From the NCBI GenBank assembly GCA_013396995.1, contig VWZP01005528.1, positions 248,001 to 312,000 on the forward strand: DNA of 64,000 nucleotides, given 5' to 3'. This document shows positions 30,701-39,461 of this stretch, one piece after another. Made by a program: the position numbers and the translations under genes. The notes below the pieces were generated by a model. The model was not told where the DNA came from. It worked only from the letters and a program-made list of their open reading frames with translations, and made no database searches. Numbering within the stretch: the first letter of the stretch is position 1; each line of letters starts with the position of its first letter. Source of the DNA: Dicaeum eximium (Eukaryota > Chordata > Aves > Passeriformes > Dicaeidae).

Positions 30701-33700
30701 TGTGCTGGTGCTGCCATCTGTCCTGGATATGGGCAGGACTGAGATCCTATAAAGGCTGTATATACATCTGTGTGACTTCAGCTCCTGACTAGAATCCAGG
30801 AACATTGCATGTGTTCAAGAGAATATACTGCTAATTTTAACTAATGGATTGCATTAAATGGTTAAGTAGCCTGGAAAGGTTTTAGTCATGTATACTGTCT
30901 CTATGGAAGTATCTCTGAAGGATCATTAGTGTTGTAATTGAGGCAAGTTACTGGGATTCTGGGTATCTTACAGTTGCTGTAGCTGCCCTATATAAAACTT
31001 GGGGCCTGACTATGCTACTAGAACTGCCTAACTGTGAGCAGTTGTTGGTTTGTGTTTTGAAAGAGGAACAAAGGATGTTCACTTCTGTTTTCAGATGGCT
31101 CCATAGCCATTTGTATGGGCTGACTTCAGTATAGGTTAAAGTCTGCTATAGAAAACTACAGTCCTGTGTGAACTGGGCAGGGGCTGTACTCTGTTAGCTT
31201 CAGTGGCAGCCAAGGAAGGCAGGTGGAACTTTGGTTCTCACTTACCATGTAGCCATTTTTCCCTGGACACAGTGCTGTAACCAGCATTGCTATGTTCACA
31301 TATACCCCAACCTGTGTGCTCTGTGGCTCTTGAAGCGTCCCAGGTGCATCTCAGTCAAAATATGTTGTTTCCCTCTCTGCCTTACTGTGTGCCTTTGAAC
31401 ACTAAAAAAATCAATGTATGTAGTGGTCCTGCACAATATCATGATGTTTGAAATATGGAAGATGTCGCTTTATGCAGATGTTCCTTATCACTACAAGGAT
31501 AAATATTTTGCATTTGGGTATCTATATTTTGCCTTATTTGGACCACCTTTTTTTTTCTTATAACAAATGCTAATTCACTATAAAATTTTGAATAAATTAG
31601 CTTTTAAAGAATACTATAACATTTAAATTAAAAATAAATCTTGAGAATAGAATGCATGGGCTCACATACTATATTGTCTGGGAATCCATTAGCTGGCTGG
31701 CAGGAGATGATGTAGCAAGTGTTGCTTTCAAGTCTTGCATAGTTTATGAAATCCATTACCAGAAGAAGAAACAGTTTACCATGTCCCAGCCTTCTGTTAC
31801 ATCATTTTTTGCCAAGTAGAACACCATACCTTGCACTAGATAGAGTGGAGCTCTCTCTGCTCTCCTTCATTTAGTTCAATCTCAGTTTGACTGAGGGCAG
31901 CAACATCTTTGAGCAGTGTGAAAACCAAACTCCTGCTCTGCTGTGAACAGCAGACAAAGGGAGGTGAGACAGCAACTTGCTCCACTTTAGGGCACATAAA
32001 CCCTCTGGGCCACAGAACCCAGGGATTTACATCTCCTTCCACTGAGGAAGGAGAGCCACAAGATTGGTTTTATCTCTTTGTTGACTTCCATGTTAGTCAT
32101 TCAACACAAGATTGTAGCTTGAATGATCCAAATGGTACTTTGGATTAAATATCCTGAGCAACATGCAGGCACAGGCATAAAACCTAAGGATGTTAGACCA
32201 CCTTTTGTCATCCCTTGAAGCATAAATAGCCTTAGTAGATTAGGCACACTGCAGAGTTTGTCTTACTTCTCTGCCAGTCATGGGATTTGCAGGTATGGCA
32301 GTAAAAACACTTTATTCTATTTCTTATCATATTCCTGGAACCTCTTTGCTGATCAGTAAAGTACCCATTAAGATTAAAGCCATTGTTGTGCTTAATCTGC
32401 ACTGTAGACAGCTAAGGGTTCACTACCATCTGAGAAGTACATGAGTGGAACTTTACTGATCTCAGAACTGTAAATTACAATAGAGCTAAGGCAGTCATTA
32501 GGTTTGCAAATGTAGGTCTCTAGGCACCAAACACTGTCTACTACTTTGACACATACAGCTTTCAAAAATGCTACACTAAACTGGAGAGTATTTAATCCTC
32601 ATCAGACTACACAGGGGCAGGAGATTTTTTATAATTAAACTTGTAAATTTGTTCTTTGGTCTCATATTCACTTACTGCATTTGACAGTACTGGGTTATTT
32701 ATGCATATCCCTTGCACAAGCAGAAAGGGTGGGCAGATTCTTTGCAGAGCTTTAACTCAGCCAGCTTCCAGATCCACACTAATCTGAGAACACAGTGAAG
32801 TTCACAGATCTTTGTGATTCCAAGTGGAGCAGATATTTCAGAGTTGGGGAGATGTTTTATTTAATTTACTAGAGAAAGTGGATCAGCCCCTCTGTAGGCT
32901 TTCAGACCTTCCACTCCAATGACTGATTGATATGAAATTATGGTGCTTTTAGTCTTTAGCCTAAATTAAACAAAACAAACAAAAAAAAAAGACAATAAAA
33001 ACTGGGAATGTAGTGATACTACAGCACACTGCAAACTTCAAAATGCTGTTATGAAATACAGGTATTTTAATGTAAGGTACTTTGTTTATTTTCCTTAAGT
33101 AATGAACTGAATATGAAAAGTCACAAAATGAGCTTGAAGTAGAAAACAGATTTTACTGAGTTATACATAAAAACCCTGTAACAAGTGTTTTCTTGTGGAA
33201 GTTGTAAAGAAATTTGTATAGCCTATAGATCAAGTATTCCCTGATCTGGTTCACATCACAAAAACATAACTCTCTCTTCCCTCTGGCTCCTCTCCTTGTC
33301 ACAGGTACTGTTCAGTCAAATGGACAGAGTCTCCAAAGTGTTCCTCATTCCAGTGCAGAATTTCCAGACGCTCAGAAGCAAGTGGATACATCTGAGGCAC
33401 AAGTGAGTAGTTACTACAGTTAAATGTCATCTGTGAATAAGTTCTACAAGTTTGTTTTCCTTCACCTACTGTCTTCCCCCTCAAAGTGCCAATGAAAAGG
33501 ATTTGGCTCCTGGGAAAGGTGGCTGCCCCTCCTCATGCTTTGCACCCTGCAAACAGTGTGTGTGCTGTGCAGAACCAGGAGCCTCTGGTGGGAGGTGAAG
33601 GCACAGCCACCCACTGCTTCTGTTCTTCAGAACAAGCACGGCACTTCATGTAGCAGGAATAGGAATGTGCCTGCTGGGATAGTCTCAAAGTGTGCTGCCA

Positions 33701-35924
33701 GAACCTTGGTGCCATGTTCTGTCTCTGCCAAAAAAAAAGGTCTTGCCTTAGAAAGATAAGGCATACAGTAGTGTTTTCAGTAGGGAACACTGCAGAGCTG
33801 AAGATGAGTGTGTAAGAAAGGAGAAACTGTGAAGAACTAAGGGAAAATATTACATGTTTTTCTTAGGCTGTAAATGCATTTCTTGGTTAAGCTCCAAATT
33901 TCATGTACTTGCACCAAATCTGGCTGTAAAAATATCAAAGGGTACAGTAAGAGAACCTCAAGAACATCATACAGAAAAAAATGTGTATTTGTTTGCAGTT
34001 CATTATTAAATTTCTCCATTATGCGTGAAGTGCACAGGACAAATGAAAAGAAATTCCTAGGATTTTCCTGTCACCAGCATTACGTGTTCTACACTTCTTG
34101 TTTCTGTCTTTGAGTTCCTCTTGTTTCTCTGTTCTGAACCTTACTTCCTCTGGACCAGATCACATTCTGAGAACTCAGCCAGTGGTCTCCTTCTCCTGTG
34201 TCTCATTTATTTCCATGTTTGTAGGCAAGGAGTGAGGAAGAGGAGGCATACGTGTTATAATTAGCTCATGCCAGAATTAATGCTGCTGACTGCAGGGATG
34301 CAGAGCACTTTTCTCTAGAAGCAGCAAACAAACAGGAAGAACTAGGGATCTGTGTGCAGCCACTGAGCTTCAATCTCATTGCAATTATGGACATGGTGGG
34401 ATAGCTCCTGTGACTGGAATGTTGTCATGAAGGGCCACAGGCTGTTTAGGAGAGACAGACCAGGAAGGTGCAGTGGTGGAGTTGCCCTTGATGTGAGACA
34501 ACACGTGGAGTGTACTAAGCTCTGCTCTGGTGAGGATAAAAGTGTGGGCTAGTAAGGGTGACCCCACTGTGGGTGTTTGCTATAGGCCTGATCAGAAGGA
34601 GGGAGTGGATGAGGCCCTCCACAGGCAGCTGGAAACAGCCCCACAGTCACAGGCTCTGGTTCTTGCGGGGCTTTAACTACCCTGACATCTTCTGGAGAAG
34701 CAAAACAGCAAAGCACAAGCAGTGCAGGAGTTCCTGGAAAGCTTTAATGACAGCTTCCTGTCACAGGTATGGAGGATCCCACAAGGAATGCTGGGCTGCC
34801 CGACCTTATACTGACAAACAGGGAAGGCCTTGTTGGACATGTGAAGGTTGGGGCAGCTTTGGCTGCAGTGACCGTGAAATTGTAGAGTTCAGTATTGAAG
34901 GAAGAGGTAGCAGGACAGGGAGCAAGATTTCAAACAGGGACTCCAGGACAGCTAACTTTAGCATCTTTAGGGATCTTCTTGGAAGAATCCCATAGGAGAA
35001 GGCCCTGAAGAGAAGAGGGGTCCAAGAGAGGTCATCAGTATTCAAGGATCATTTAAGGCTCAAGGACAATGCATCCCAAAGGTACTTCCTTGATGTTAGT
35101 CTTACTAACTGCAATTACTTGAAAATTTAAAAGCACTCATCTTCTGTGGACAGCATTCAAAGAAGCACTATGAATACCGTCAACAGGGAGGTTTCCACTG
35201 TCAAACCTCTGCAGGCAGCTCCAGAAAGAAAACAAAATACTATTTTCATGTTTCAGACAAAATGTACTCTACCTAATTTCCCCATCTACTACACTCATGT
35301 ATTTTCATATCTTTTTATATTCTTAGGCAGTGGCATTAGTTTACACATTTAGCGACTGTGTCTGTCCTTTTCTTTTTCTGCTTATTAAAGCCTGAAGCAA
35401 ATCATGCCAGTGCACCTGGCCTGGCACAGCCATTGCTGAGGCCACAGAAAATCCAGAGCAAGAGGACCTCACTGCAGCCTCCTCCTCCCCCTGAAAGGCG
35501 TTCATCTGCTATTTCTGCTTCACCAGTTCTACCCTCCAAAGTGAAACGAGACAGCGGCATTTTCCTAACAGATCCAGAGAGCTTTCCAGCACCACCACCT
35601 ACACTGAAGATTGATTTTCCTCCACCACCACCATCCGATTTCTGTGAACCACCTCCTGATTTTGTGCCTCCACCACCACCAGTCTCCAGCAGCAGTAATG
35701 GAGATGTGCCATTACCCCCTCCACCTCCACCTGTCTCCAGTAAGCCGCCACCACTTCCAGTGAAGAAACCTGTACCACTTCCTCCAAAAAGGCTGGAAAA
35801 TACAGAACAAGATGGAGAGCCACAGTCAGCAGGGCCACCTCAGATTGCAGGGGGAGGCAGGCAAGCAGATTTCATGTCTGACCTAATGAAAGCTCTTGAG
35901 AAGAAAAGGGGTAACATCTCCTGA
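570..35924 (+). CDS. APBB1IP: APBB1IP (RIAM), 3' nine coding exons
   Basis: RIAM links active Rap1 to talin and Ena/VASP proteins to activate integrins at the inner face of the plasma membrane. Nine exons, 570-729, 4306-4427, 11147-11221, 12343-12486, 15874-15984, 28302-28400, 29353-29470, 33305-33402 and 35391-35924, all have AG/GT borders and compatible phases. They total 1461 nt, or 486 residues plus stop, which equals the part of the 666-residue human protein from the RA domain onward. Order: RA domain (exons 1-2), short linker (exon 3), PH domain (exons 4-7), proline-rich tail. The tail holds one clear FPPPPP Ena/VASP EVH1 ligand and ends in a near-invariant C-terminus (FMSDLMKALEKKRGNIS). 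The talin-binding N-terminus is outside the window; I found no earlier exon in 1-569. Identity is recognised from family sequence and is very secure. Confidence 0.97.
730..4305 (+). other. APBB1IP intron, 3.6 kb
   Basis: No coding or RNA gene recognised; scattered short chance ORFs and AT-rich sequence only. Confidence 0.7.
4306..4427 (+). CDS. APBB1IP: APBB1IP exon: end of RA domain
   Basis: Acceptor TCTCCAG, donor CCCCAG|GTAAGC. It encodes ERFFEDHENVVEVLSDW and TRDTENKILFLEKSQKYAL, the second half of the RA domain, then reaches KNPQ before the linker exon. Confidence 0.97.
4428..11146 (+). other. APBB1IP intron, 6.7 kb
   Basis: No gene recognised. A short TTTG microsatellite lies near 7218-7238 and a perfect 14-bp tandem duplication at 10121-10148. 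Confidence 0.7.
10121..10148. repeat. Perfect 14-bp tandem duplication
   Basis: TACTTTATGCATCC occurs twice head-to-tail without mismatch; a small recent duplication in an intron. Confidence 0.9.
11147..11221 (+). CDS. APBB1IP: APBB1IP exon: RA-PH linker
   Basis: A 75-nt exon of 25 codons in phase 0 (NFYLANKGKKESREMNDKNK then EALLE) with acceptor CATCAG and donor GAG|GTAAGC. It is the charged helical linker between the RA and PH domains, which pack as one unit in RIAM. Confidence 0.95.
12343..12486 (+). CDS. APBB1IP: APBB1IP exon: PH domain, N-terminal part
   Basis: 48 codons in phase 0. They contain ESFCGTSVIVPELEGALYLK and EDGKKSWKRRYFLLRASGIY, the first beta strands of the phosphoinositide-binding PH domain with the basic KKSWKRR stretch. 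The donor is AAG|GTCAGG, weaker than the others but in the conserved place. Confidence 0.96.
14701..14738. repeat. 19-bp tandem duplication
   Basis: GCTTTGTCATGTTAACGTT is followed at once by GCTGTGTCATGTTAACATT, two mismatches in 19. Confidence 0.85.
15103..15165. repeat. Low-complexity ATCAT/ATATC tract
   Basis: Degenerate run of CATAT and ATCAT units flanked by ACCCCC and TACCCC; simple-sequence intronic DNA. Confidence 0.7.
15874..15984 (+). CDS. APBB1IP: APBB1IP exon: PH domain, middle
   Basis: 37 codons in phase 0 after acceptor TTTTAG: TSRDLACFLQFENVNVYYGY and QHKVKYKAPTDHCFVLK. Donor AAG|GTAATG. These are the central PH-domain strands, matching human RIAM closely. Confidence 0.96.
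22679..23101 (-). other. Unassigned 140-codon ORF antisense to APBB1IP intron
   Basis: An ATG-to-stop frame of 140 codons (starts MDCNELSSIDVKILNNDE), lysine-rich with no membrane segment. AATAAA on the same strand lies at 22639-22644, about 35 bp past the stop. I recognise no domain. In AT-rich DNA of this size one such frame is about what chance allows, so this may be noise, an old retrocopy or an orphan exon. No poly(A) tract follows. Confidence 0.2.
24590..25220 (+). mobile_element. Decayed CR1/L3-like LINE fragment
   Basis: A frame near 24640-24690 reads VRKFADDTTLFRSS, matching the FADD (YxDD-type) catalytic motif of CR1-clade reverse transcriptase. Further 3', 24780-25210 resembles the end of CR1/L3 elements: a peptide like GMIRKDIDDKTTN, then phrases meaning 'left strand of a shared ancestor' such as AGCAACAAGGATAAGCAAAGGTATGGAATTAC-type text, split by stops and indels. 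Inactive, old. Family name uncertain. Confidence 0.6.
26040..27190. other. GC-richer intronic patch, unassigned
   Basis: This stretch is clearly richer in G and C than its surroundings and has long overlapping frames on both strands, as GC-rich DNA does by chance. A TATAAAA lies near 26210. No protein family recognised; a decayed LTR or regulatory patch is possible. Confidence 0.3.
28302..28400 (+). CDS. APBB1IP: APBB1IP exon: PH domain, late strands
   Basis: 33 codons in phase 0 (HPQIQKESQYIKYLCCDDKA then TLHQWVTGIRIAK) after acceptor TTTCAG, with donor AAG|GTGAGA. It carries the start of the C-terminal PH helix, including the conserved QW. The preceding intron, 12.3 kb, is the longest in the window. 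Confidence 0.97.
29353..29470 (+). CDS. APBB1IP: APBB1IP exon: PH C-terminal helix
   Basis: Acceptor TTGCAG; starts YGKTLYDNYKCAVKKAGLSS and ends after one base of a split codon before GTACTG. It finishes the PH C-terminal helix and enters the disordered Ser/Pro/Ala region. Confidence 0.95.
29471..33304 (+). other. APBB1IP intron, 3.8 kb
   Basis: Holds an avian LTR fragment near 30330-30605. Otherwise AT-rich sequence without recognisable features. Confidence 0.7.
30330..30605 (-). mobile_element. Avian ERV LTR fragment (TguLTR5-like)
   Basis: Read on the minus strand from about 30604, the sequence begins TGTCAAGGGTTGACACTGGC and goes on through a GGATGCCAGGCACCCACCAA block, a GTTGGACAGAGGAGAG block and an AAAATCAGAGCAGGATAATG block, in the same order as the start of a common passerine LTR family as I remember it. 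The rest of the LTR is missing or too diverged to see. No retroviral coding sequence is present. Confidence 0.55.
33305..33402 (+). CDS. APBB1IP: APBB1IP exon: disordered linker
   Basis: Acceptor TCACAG, donor CAA|GTGAGT, phase 1 to 0. The peptide (GTVQSNGQSLQSVPHSSAEF...) is low in hydrophobic residues and matches the QPNGQIPQATHSVSA area of human RIAM in position and character. It is the least conserved exon here. Confidence 0.85.
33403..35390 (+). other. APBB1IP last intron, 2.0 kb
   Basis: Its 3' half is mostly a CR1 fragment (about 34330-35110). The 5' part holds nothing I recognise. Confidence 0.7.
34330..35110 (+). mobile_element. CR1 LINE fragment (ORF2 endonuclease end)
   Basis: The + strand reads like CR1 ORF2: a TGGTGGGATAGCTCCTGTGA block near 34392, then a frame with LRGFNYPDIFWRS, a GCSDREIVEFSI stretch and FRDLLGRIP (to about 34993). 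These are the late endonuclease motifs of CR1 elements. Stop codons and frame changes show it is dead. 5' truncated and without a 3' tail. Confidence 0.8.
35391..35924 (+). CDS. APBB1IP: APBB1IP last coding exon: proline-rich tail and stop
   Basis: Acceptor TTAAAG at 35385-35390; 177 codons then TGA at 35922-35924. It has several poly-Pro runs. FPPPPP at about 35616-35633 fits the EVH1-ligand core that recruits Ena/VASP; other runs (PPPPPPVSSK, PLPPKR) suit SH3 or profilin binding. The end, DFMSDLMKALEKKRGNIS, is nearly identical to human. The poly-Pro block is shorter than in human, as seen directly. The long frames on the other strand here are antisense shadows. Confidence 0.97.
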   Translation, partial: PEANHASAPGLAQPLLRPQKIQSKRTSLQPPPPPERRSSAISASPVLPSKVKRDSGIFLTDPESFPAPPPTLKIDFPPPPPSDFCEPPPDFVPPPPPVSSSSNGDVPLPPPPPPVSSKPPPLPVKKPVPLPPKRLENTEQDGEPQSAGPPQIAGGGRQADFMSDLMKALEKKRGNIS

Positions 35925-36850
35925 ACTCTGGGAGTGGGTAGACTTTAAGACATAGTTTTGTGAGGTATCACAGAAGGTCATGCTGGATCAGGCTTCTGCA
36001 GGAGGAATTCTCCTTCAGTTCCTCTTGGGGAATCTCAAGAAGGTGGGGCACCCTTTGTCCCTCACTTTGTCCCTGTAACCTGCTCCTTTCCCCATGCAGC
36101 TCACCATCCCCTGCTCTTAACTCCCATTCCAGCACCAGGCCAAGGTAAGAATTAGCTGGAGAGTCTTGCTTCCCACCACAAGAACAGCCAGGGATGGTGG
36201 AGGAGCACTCTGGAGCCAGCCATTTCAGAAAGTGAAATGCATCTACTCTGGCTGCCTTTTTAGTAGAATTGGAGTTAAAGGAAAAATACAATGTCCTCAT
36301 GCAAATTTTGAGAAGTGGGAAGTAAGATCCCTTTTTACAGAATTGCCTTTAAAAGTTCTTCATCATAAAACTTCCAGCTATGGAGGGTTTTCTTCAAATA
36401 CAAAGACGCATTAAATTTTTTTTTAAAATAGTCTGTCTTAAAACCTCAGCTAGATTATTGTGAGATGCAAGTTAGGGCCAGGACCATTTCTAGACAGTGT
36501 CACCTCAAATATTGTACACTCCTGTTTCTATATGCAACTCAGTTGTACCTGTCAGCATTCACGGCTGCTGCTTTGAAATCTCATCTATTTGGTTACCTTA
36601 GACAAAAAAAATTTATTTTGAAATCATGTTCATACCACAGTAAGCAGGGATTTTTTTCTCTTGGTTAACATTTGTCTTCAAAGCATACCTAGAAATGATC
36701 TGTCTTGTGAAAGACTTTGCAATTATCTTGTACCTGATAAGAATGTCTCCTCCTACATTTTTTTTTCATTTGTTCTCCCCATTTAATTTTCCGCTGTTCA
36801 TTTAGGAACCATTCATTGTTAGCTCTTAAATAAAAATTGCTTCTATTTTA
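35925..36850 (+). other. APBB1IP: APBB1IP 3' UTR with poly(A) signals
   Basis: No coding signal follows the stop. A canonical AATAAA lies at 36829-36834, and two overlapping copies lie further on at 37069-37078. The first would give a 3' UTR of about 0.9 kb. The end point is inferred. Confidence 0.6.
36829..36834 (+). terminator. Poly(A) signal AATAAA, probable APBB1IP end
   Basis: First AATAAA downstream of the stop, in an AT-rich stretch. A second candidate pair at 37069-37078 could give a longer isoform. Confidence 0.5.
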
Positions 36851-37078
36851 TATCTGTACAAAGTGTCACAGTTAATGAATAGCCATTTTACTAGCAACTG
36901 GAACTTCAAATATTTTAAAGAATTTTTGCCTATACCTTCTAGACTTTGATTTTATTTATTCTGGTCTTTGCCCCTTCTCATGTACACTTGACCTTCTAAG
37001 ATACCATCAACAGTATATCTCTGTATTTTGAATTATAAAAAAGCATAAAAAGTGAAGTGTGTGGTCTAAATAAATAAA

Positions 37079-37343
37079 AGCATGAAAGCAGCTGACAGTG
37101 CAGGGGGTGAGCTGCTGTGTTTGTCAGAATGGATTCCTAGATCCAGAAGTGGTGATGGAGGCAAGAGAATGACAAGCTGGTGGCAGTGCCATGGTCTGTG
37201 TTTTGGGTCATTTCTAGTCTTATTTGTGGCTTAAGGCTGGTTTTTCAATACTTACATACCTGCATAACAAACGTAGCAGAAATAAGAAAGCTGTAACCAC
37301 ATCTCATAAAAACCCTTTCCCTTTGAAATAGTACTTCTAATTT
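37079..37343. other. Convergent 3' ends of APBB1IP and SelO-like gene
   Basis: Between the last + strand AATAAA (37073-37078) and the first - strand AATAAA cluster (37344-37369) there are only about 265 bp. No gene seen. Confidence 0.6.
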
Positions 37344-37369
37344 TTTATTTTCTTTTATTTTGTTTTATT
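37344..37369 (-). terminator. Three AATAAA signals in a row, minus strand
   Basis: TTTATT on the + strand at 37344-37349, 37354-37359 and 37364-37369 means three minus-strand AATAAA copies spaced 10 bp apart. A candidate distal poly(A) site of the SelO-like gene, giving a 3' UTR near 2 kb. A nearer site cannot be excluded. Confidence 0.4.
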
Positions 37370-39338
37370 TAAAGCTGAAAACAGCGTTTGGAACCATGAA
37401 CCACAATTCCTGAAATTATTTTGCTTATAAACACCATGTTAAGCTGACACAGAGAGAGTCCATCCAGCTCTTACTGGTTTTTGAGCTCCCTTGCTTTCAG
37501 CTGAACTGAGCAAAAAGCTCTCACCACGAGAACTATGCCCACCACTAACAAAAGTGTCACCTTGACTTGACATGCTGGGACATTCAGAAGGTATCTCAGC
37601 ACCTTCAAACTGCCAAACTGAGAAATGCCCTCCAGACCAGTGCAAGGCTCAGACAAGCCTCAGTTCAAAGTGGAGGGAAAAATACCAATGACCTAAAAGT
37701 AAGAGGGTTAAAACTAGGAGTTAAAAAAAAAATAAATAAGGAAAGGATTACTGTTTCCCAATCCTTTTCCATATATAACTGAAGGAAGCATTATGTAGAA
37801 TCATTGAAGAGCTAGGTATCATTTTCTAACTAGATATTAGGAGTGCACATATTGGACATACTTAGGTGACAACAGCAGTCTGCAAGTCAACTATTTTTAA
37901 ATCAAATTAATTTTATGAAATGTACACCCAGCATCAAAATAAAGCAGAACATGTCCTTGGAAAAACGTTGCACAATAAGGTTACAAAGCACTGAGACTTT
38001 TACAATGGCTTTTCTAGCATTCACTCTTTTCACCAGAATGCTCAGCCTCCCACCTTATTTCCTCCCTTCTCTTTTGTTACAACACAAAAAAATCAATTTT
38101 ATACATTTTACATCGCAGTCGATCATAATTCATGCACTTAATCTTACACAAAAGAAGTCAAACTTTCTTCAAAACAAAAAAATGAAAGCCTACAGAAAAC
38201 TCCAGAAATCAAGTAAAATGCTGTGATGATTAGACCTCTCAACTATTTTGTGTAGGTACATGGTTACATGGAATTTTTAAAATGTAAGATTAAAACTCCA
38301 TTCAAAGACCAAAGCTGGCTCTTATTGATACACAATTATCTGGCTTGATCTGGTACCAAAATCTGCTGCAAAATACAAAAAGATGTTCCAGTGCTGTAAT
38401 TCAAAGCATTTGTAAAAAGAAATTAATCCTTACACCTCTGTCTAGCCTATTGCCTTCTAAATGGTCTGTACATGACTAGACCTTACAGTATTTTTAGCCT
38501 GAAAATATCTGAAAGAGCAGCATGTCCTTTTAAACCTTCCTCTATAGCTGAAGTGGAAGCAGACTCAGCTGAGATGCTTCCAACACAGTCCTTTTCCAGG
38601 GCCAAACGGTGAATTTTTCCTGAGACTTCATATTTATGCACCAAAAATCTTTCTGCTCCTATCAAAAGATACTTTCGAAGAGCAGTGGTTTTCTGGATAG
38701 GCACCTGGCACCAGCAGAGACACCAACACTTACTCTGGAGTAAGTCACTCCCAAAACTGACATCTTTGCTAACTATTTAACTGAATTTCCTTTAATTTTT
38801 TTGTCAGTTTAATGAGACAAAACATAATCAGAATGAGAAAGGTGTCAAGGTCTAAGGTGATGCCTGATGCCAGGTCTGCAAGATTTAAGAATATTTATGT
38901 CTGCAGAACACAGTTATATTTGATGAGTGTGTAACAGCAAGAGGAAAATTCATCAAAATACTGCATTATTAAAACTAGCTTAGATGGATTTTAAATTGAT
39001 CAGTCACTAAAATCTATTAAGACCCACCTGATCAGCCATGAATTTTGAGAGGTTACGTGTTAAATTTTGGCAGAACTTAAATACTGGGACTCAAAGTAAT
39101 GCACAGCTCTATGCAAGAGGCAGAGTTGTCAATGCCAGTATAATCTGCTGATGCAACCACACATAATGATGCACTTCTTTAATCTTGAGGCTTCATAAAT
39201 TGGTCAAGAACTTGATTCTTTGACAGATACCAGTCCACAAAGTCTAAGGGAGAGAAGTTCCTGTGGCTTGATCCATTAGCCCTGTTTGAAGGCTGAAGCT
39301 TTGACCTTGATCATCATTCTTGCTCGTTTGAATTTCCC
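37370..39338 (-). other. Probable 3' UTR of the SelO-like gene
   Basis: Runs from after the TGA at 39339-39341 to the AATAAA cluster. Mostly AT-rich and non-coding, but it contains a coding-like minus-strand frame at 38483-38704, listed separately. Confidence 0.4.
38483..38704 (-). other. Coding-like open frame beyond the SelO-like stop
   Basis: Directly after a splice-acceptor-like TCTCTGCTGGTGCCAG, 73 codons are open to TAA (VPIQKTTALRKYLLIGAERF... ends SDIFRLKIL). The composition (Glu, Lys, Leu, Ser balanced) looks coding. It is not SelO sequence, and I do not recognise it. It might be the last exon of a second minus-strand transcript, or a chance frame. Confidence 0.25.
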
Positions 39339-39461
39339 TCAGGATGAGCAGCTGACTCTCAGCTGCTTGGCCCAAGCTGGGGGGTGCAGGGAGTACCCTG
39401 CTCTCTCTGCAGCCTCCTGCCTCTGAAAGGGGTGTTGTAAAACCTGCTCTAGGAGCTGAAC
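39339..39461 (-). CDS. SelO-like exon 19, C-terminus with Cys for Sec
   Basis: 40 codons and TGA at 39339-39341: VQLLEQVLQHPFQRQEAAER, AGYSLHPPAWAKQLRV and SCSS. The 'YSxxPPxWAxxLxV' block is standard. The third-last residue is Cys (TGC), where animal SELENOO has UGA-encoded selenocysteine. The TGA here is the true stop, two residues further on. Confidence 0.97.
   Translation of the reverse strand, partial: VQLLEQVLQHPFQRQEAAERAGYSLHPPAWAKQLRVSCSS

Noticed and set aside
35599..35838. 79-codon minus-strand ORF
   Set aside because: Antisense shadow of the APBB1IP poly-proline exon; Val/Glu-rich as expected for reversed Pro codons.
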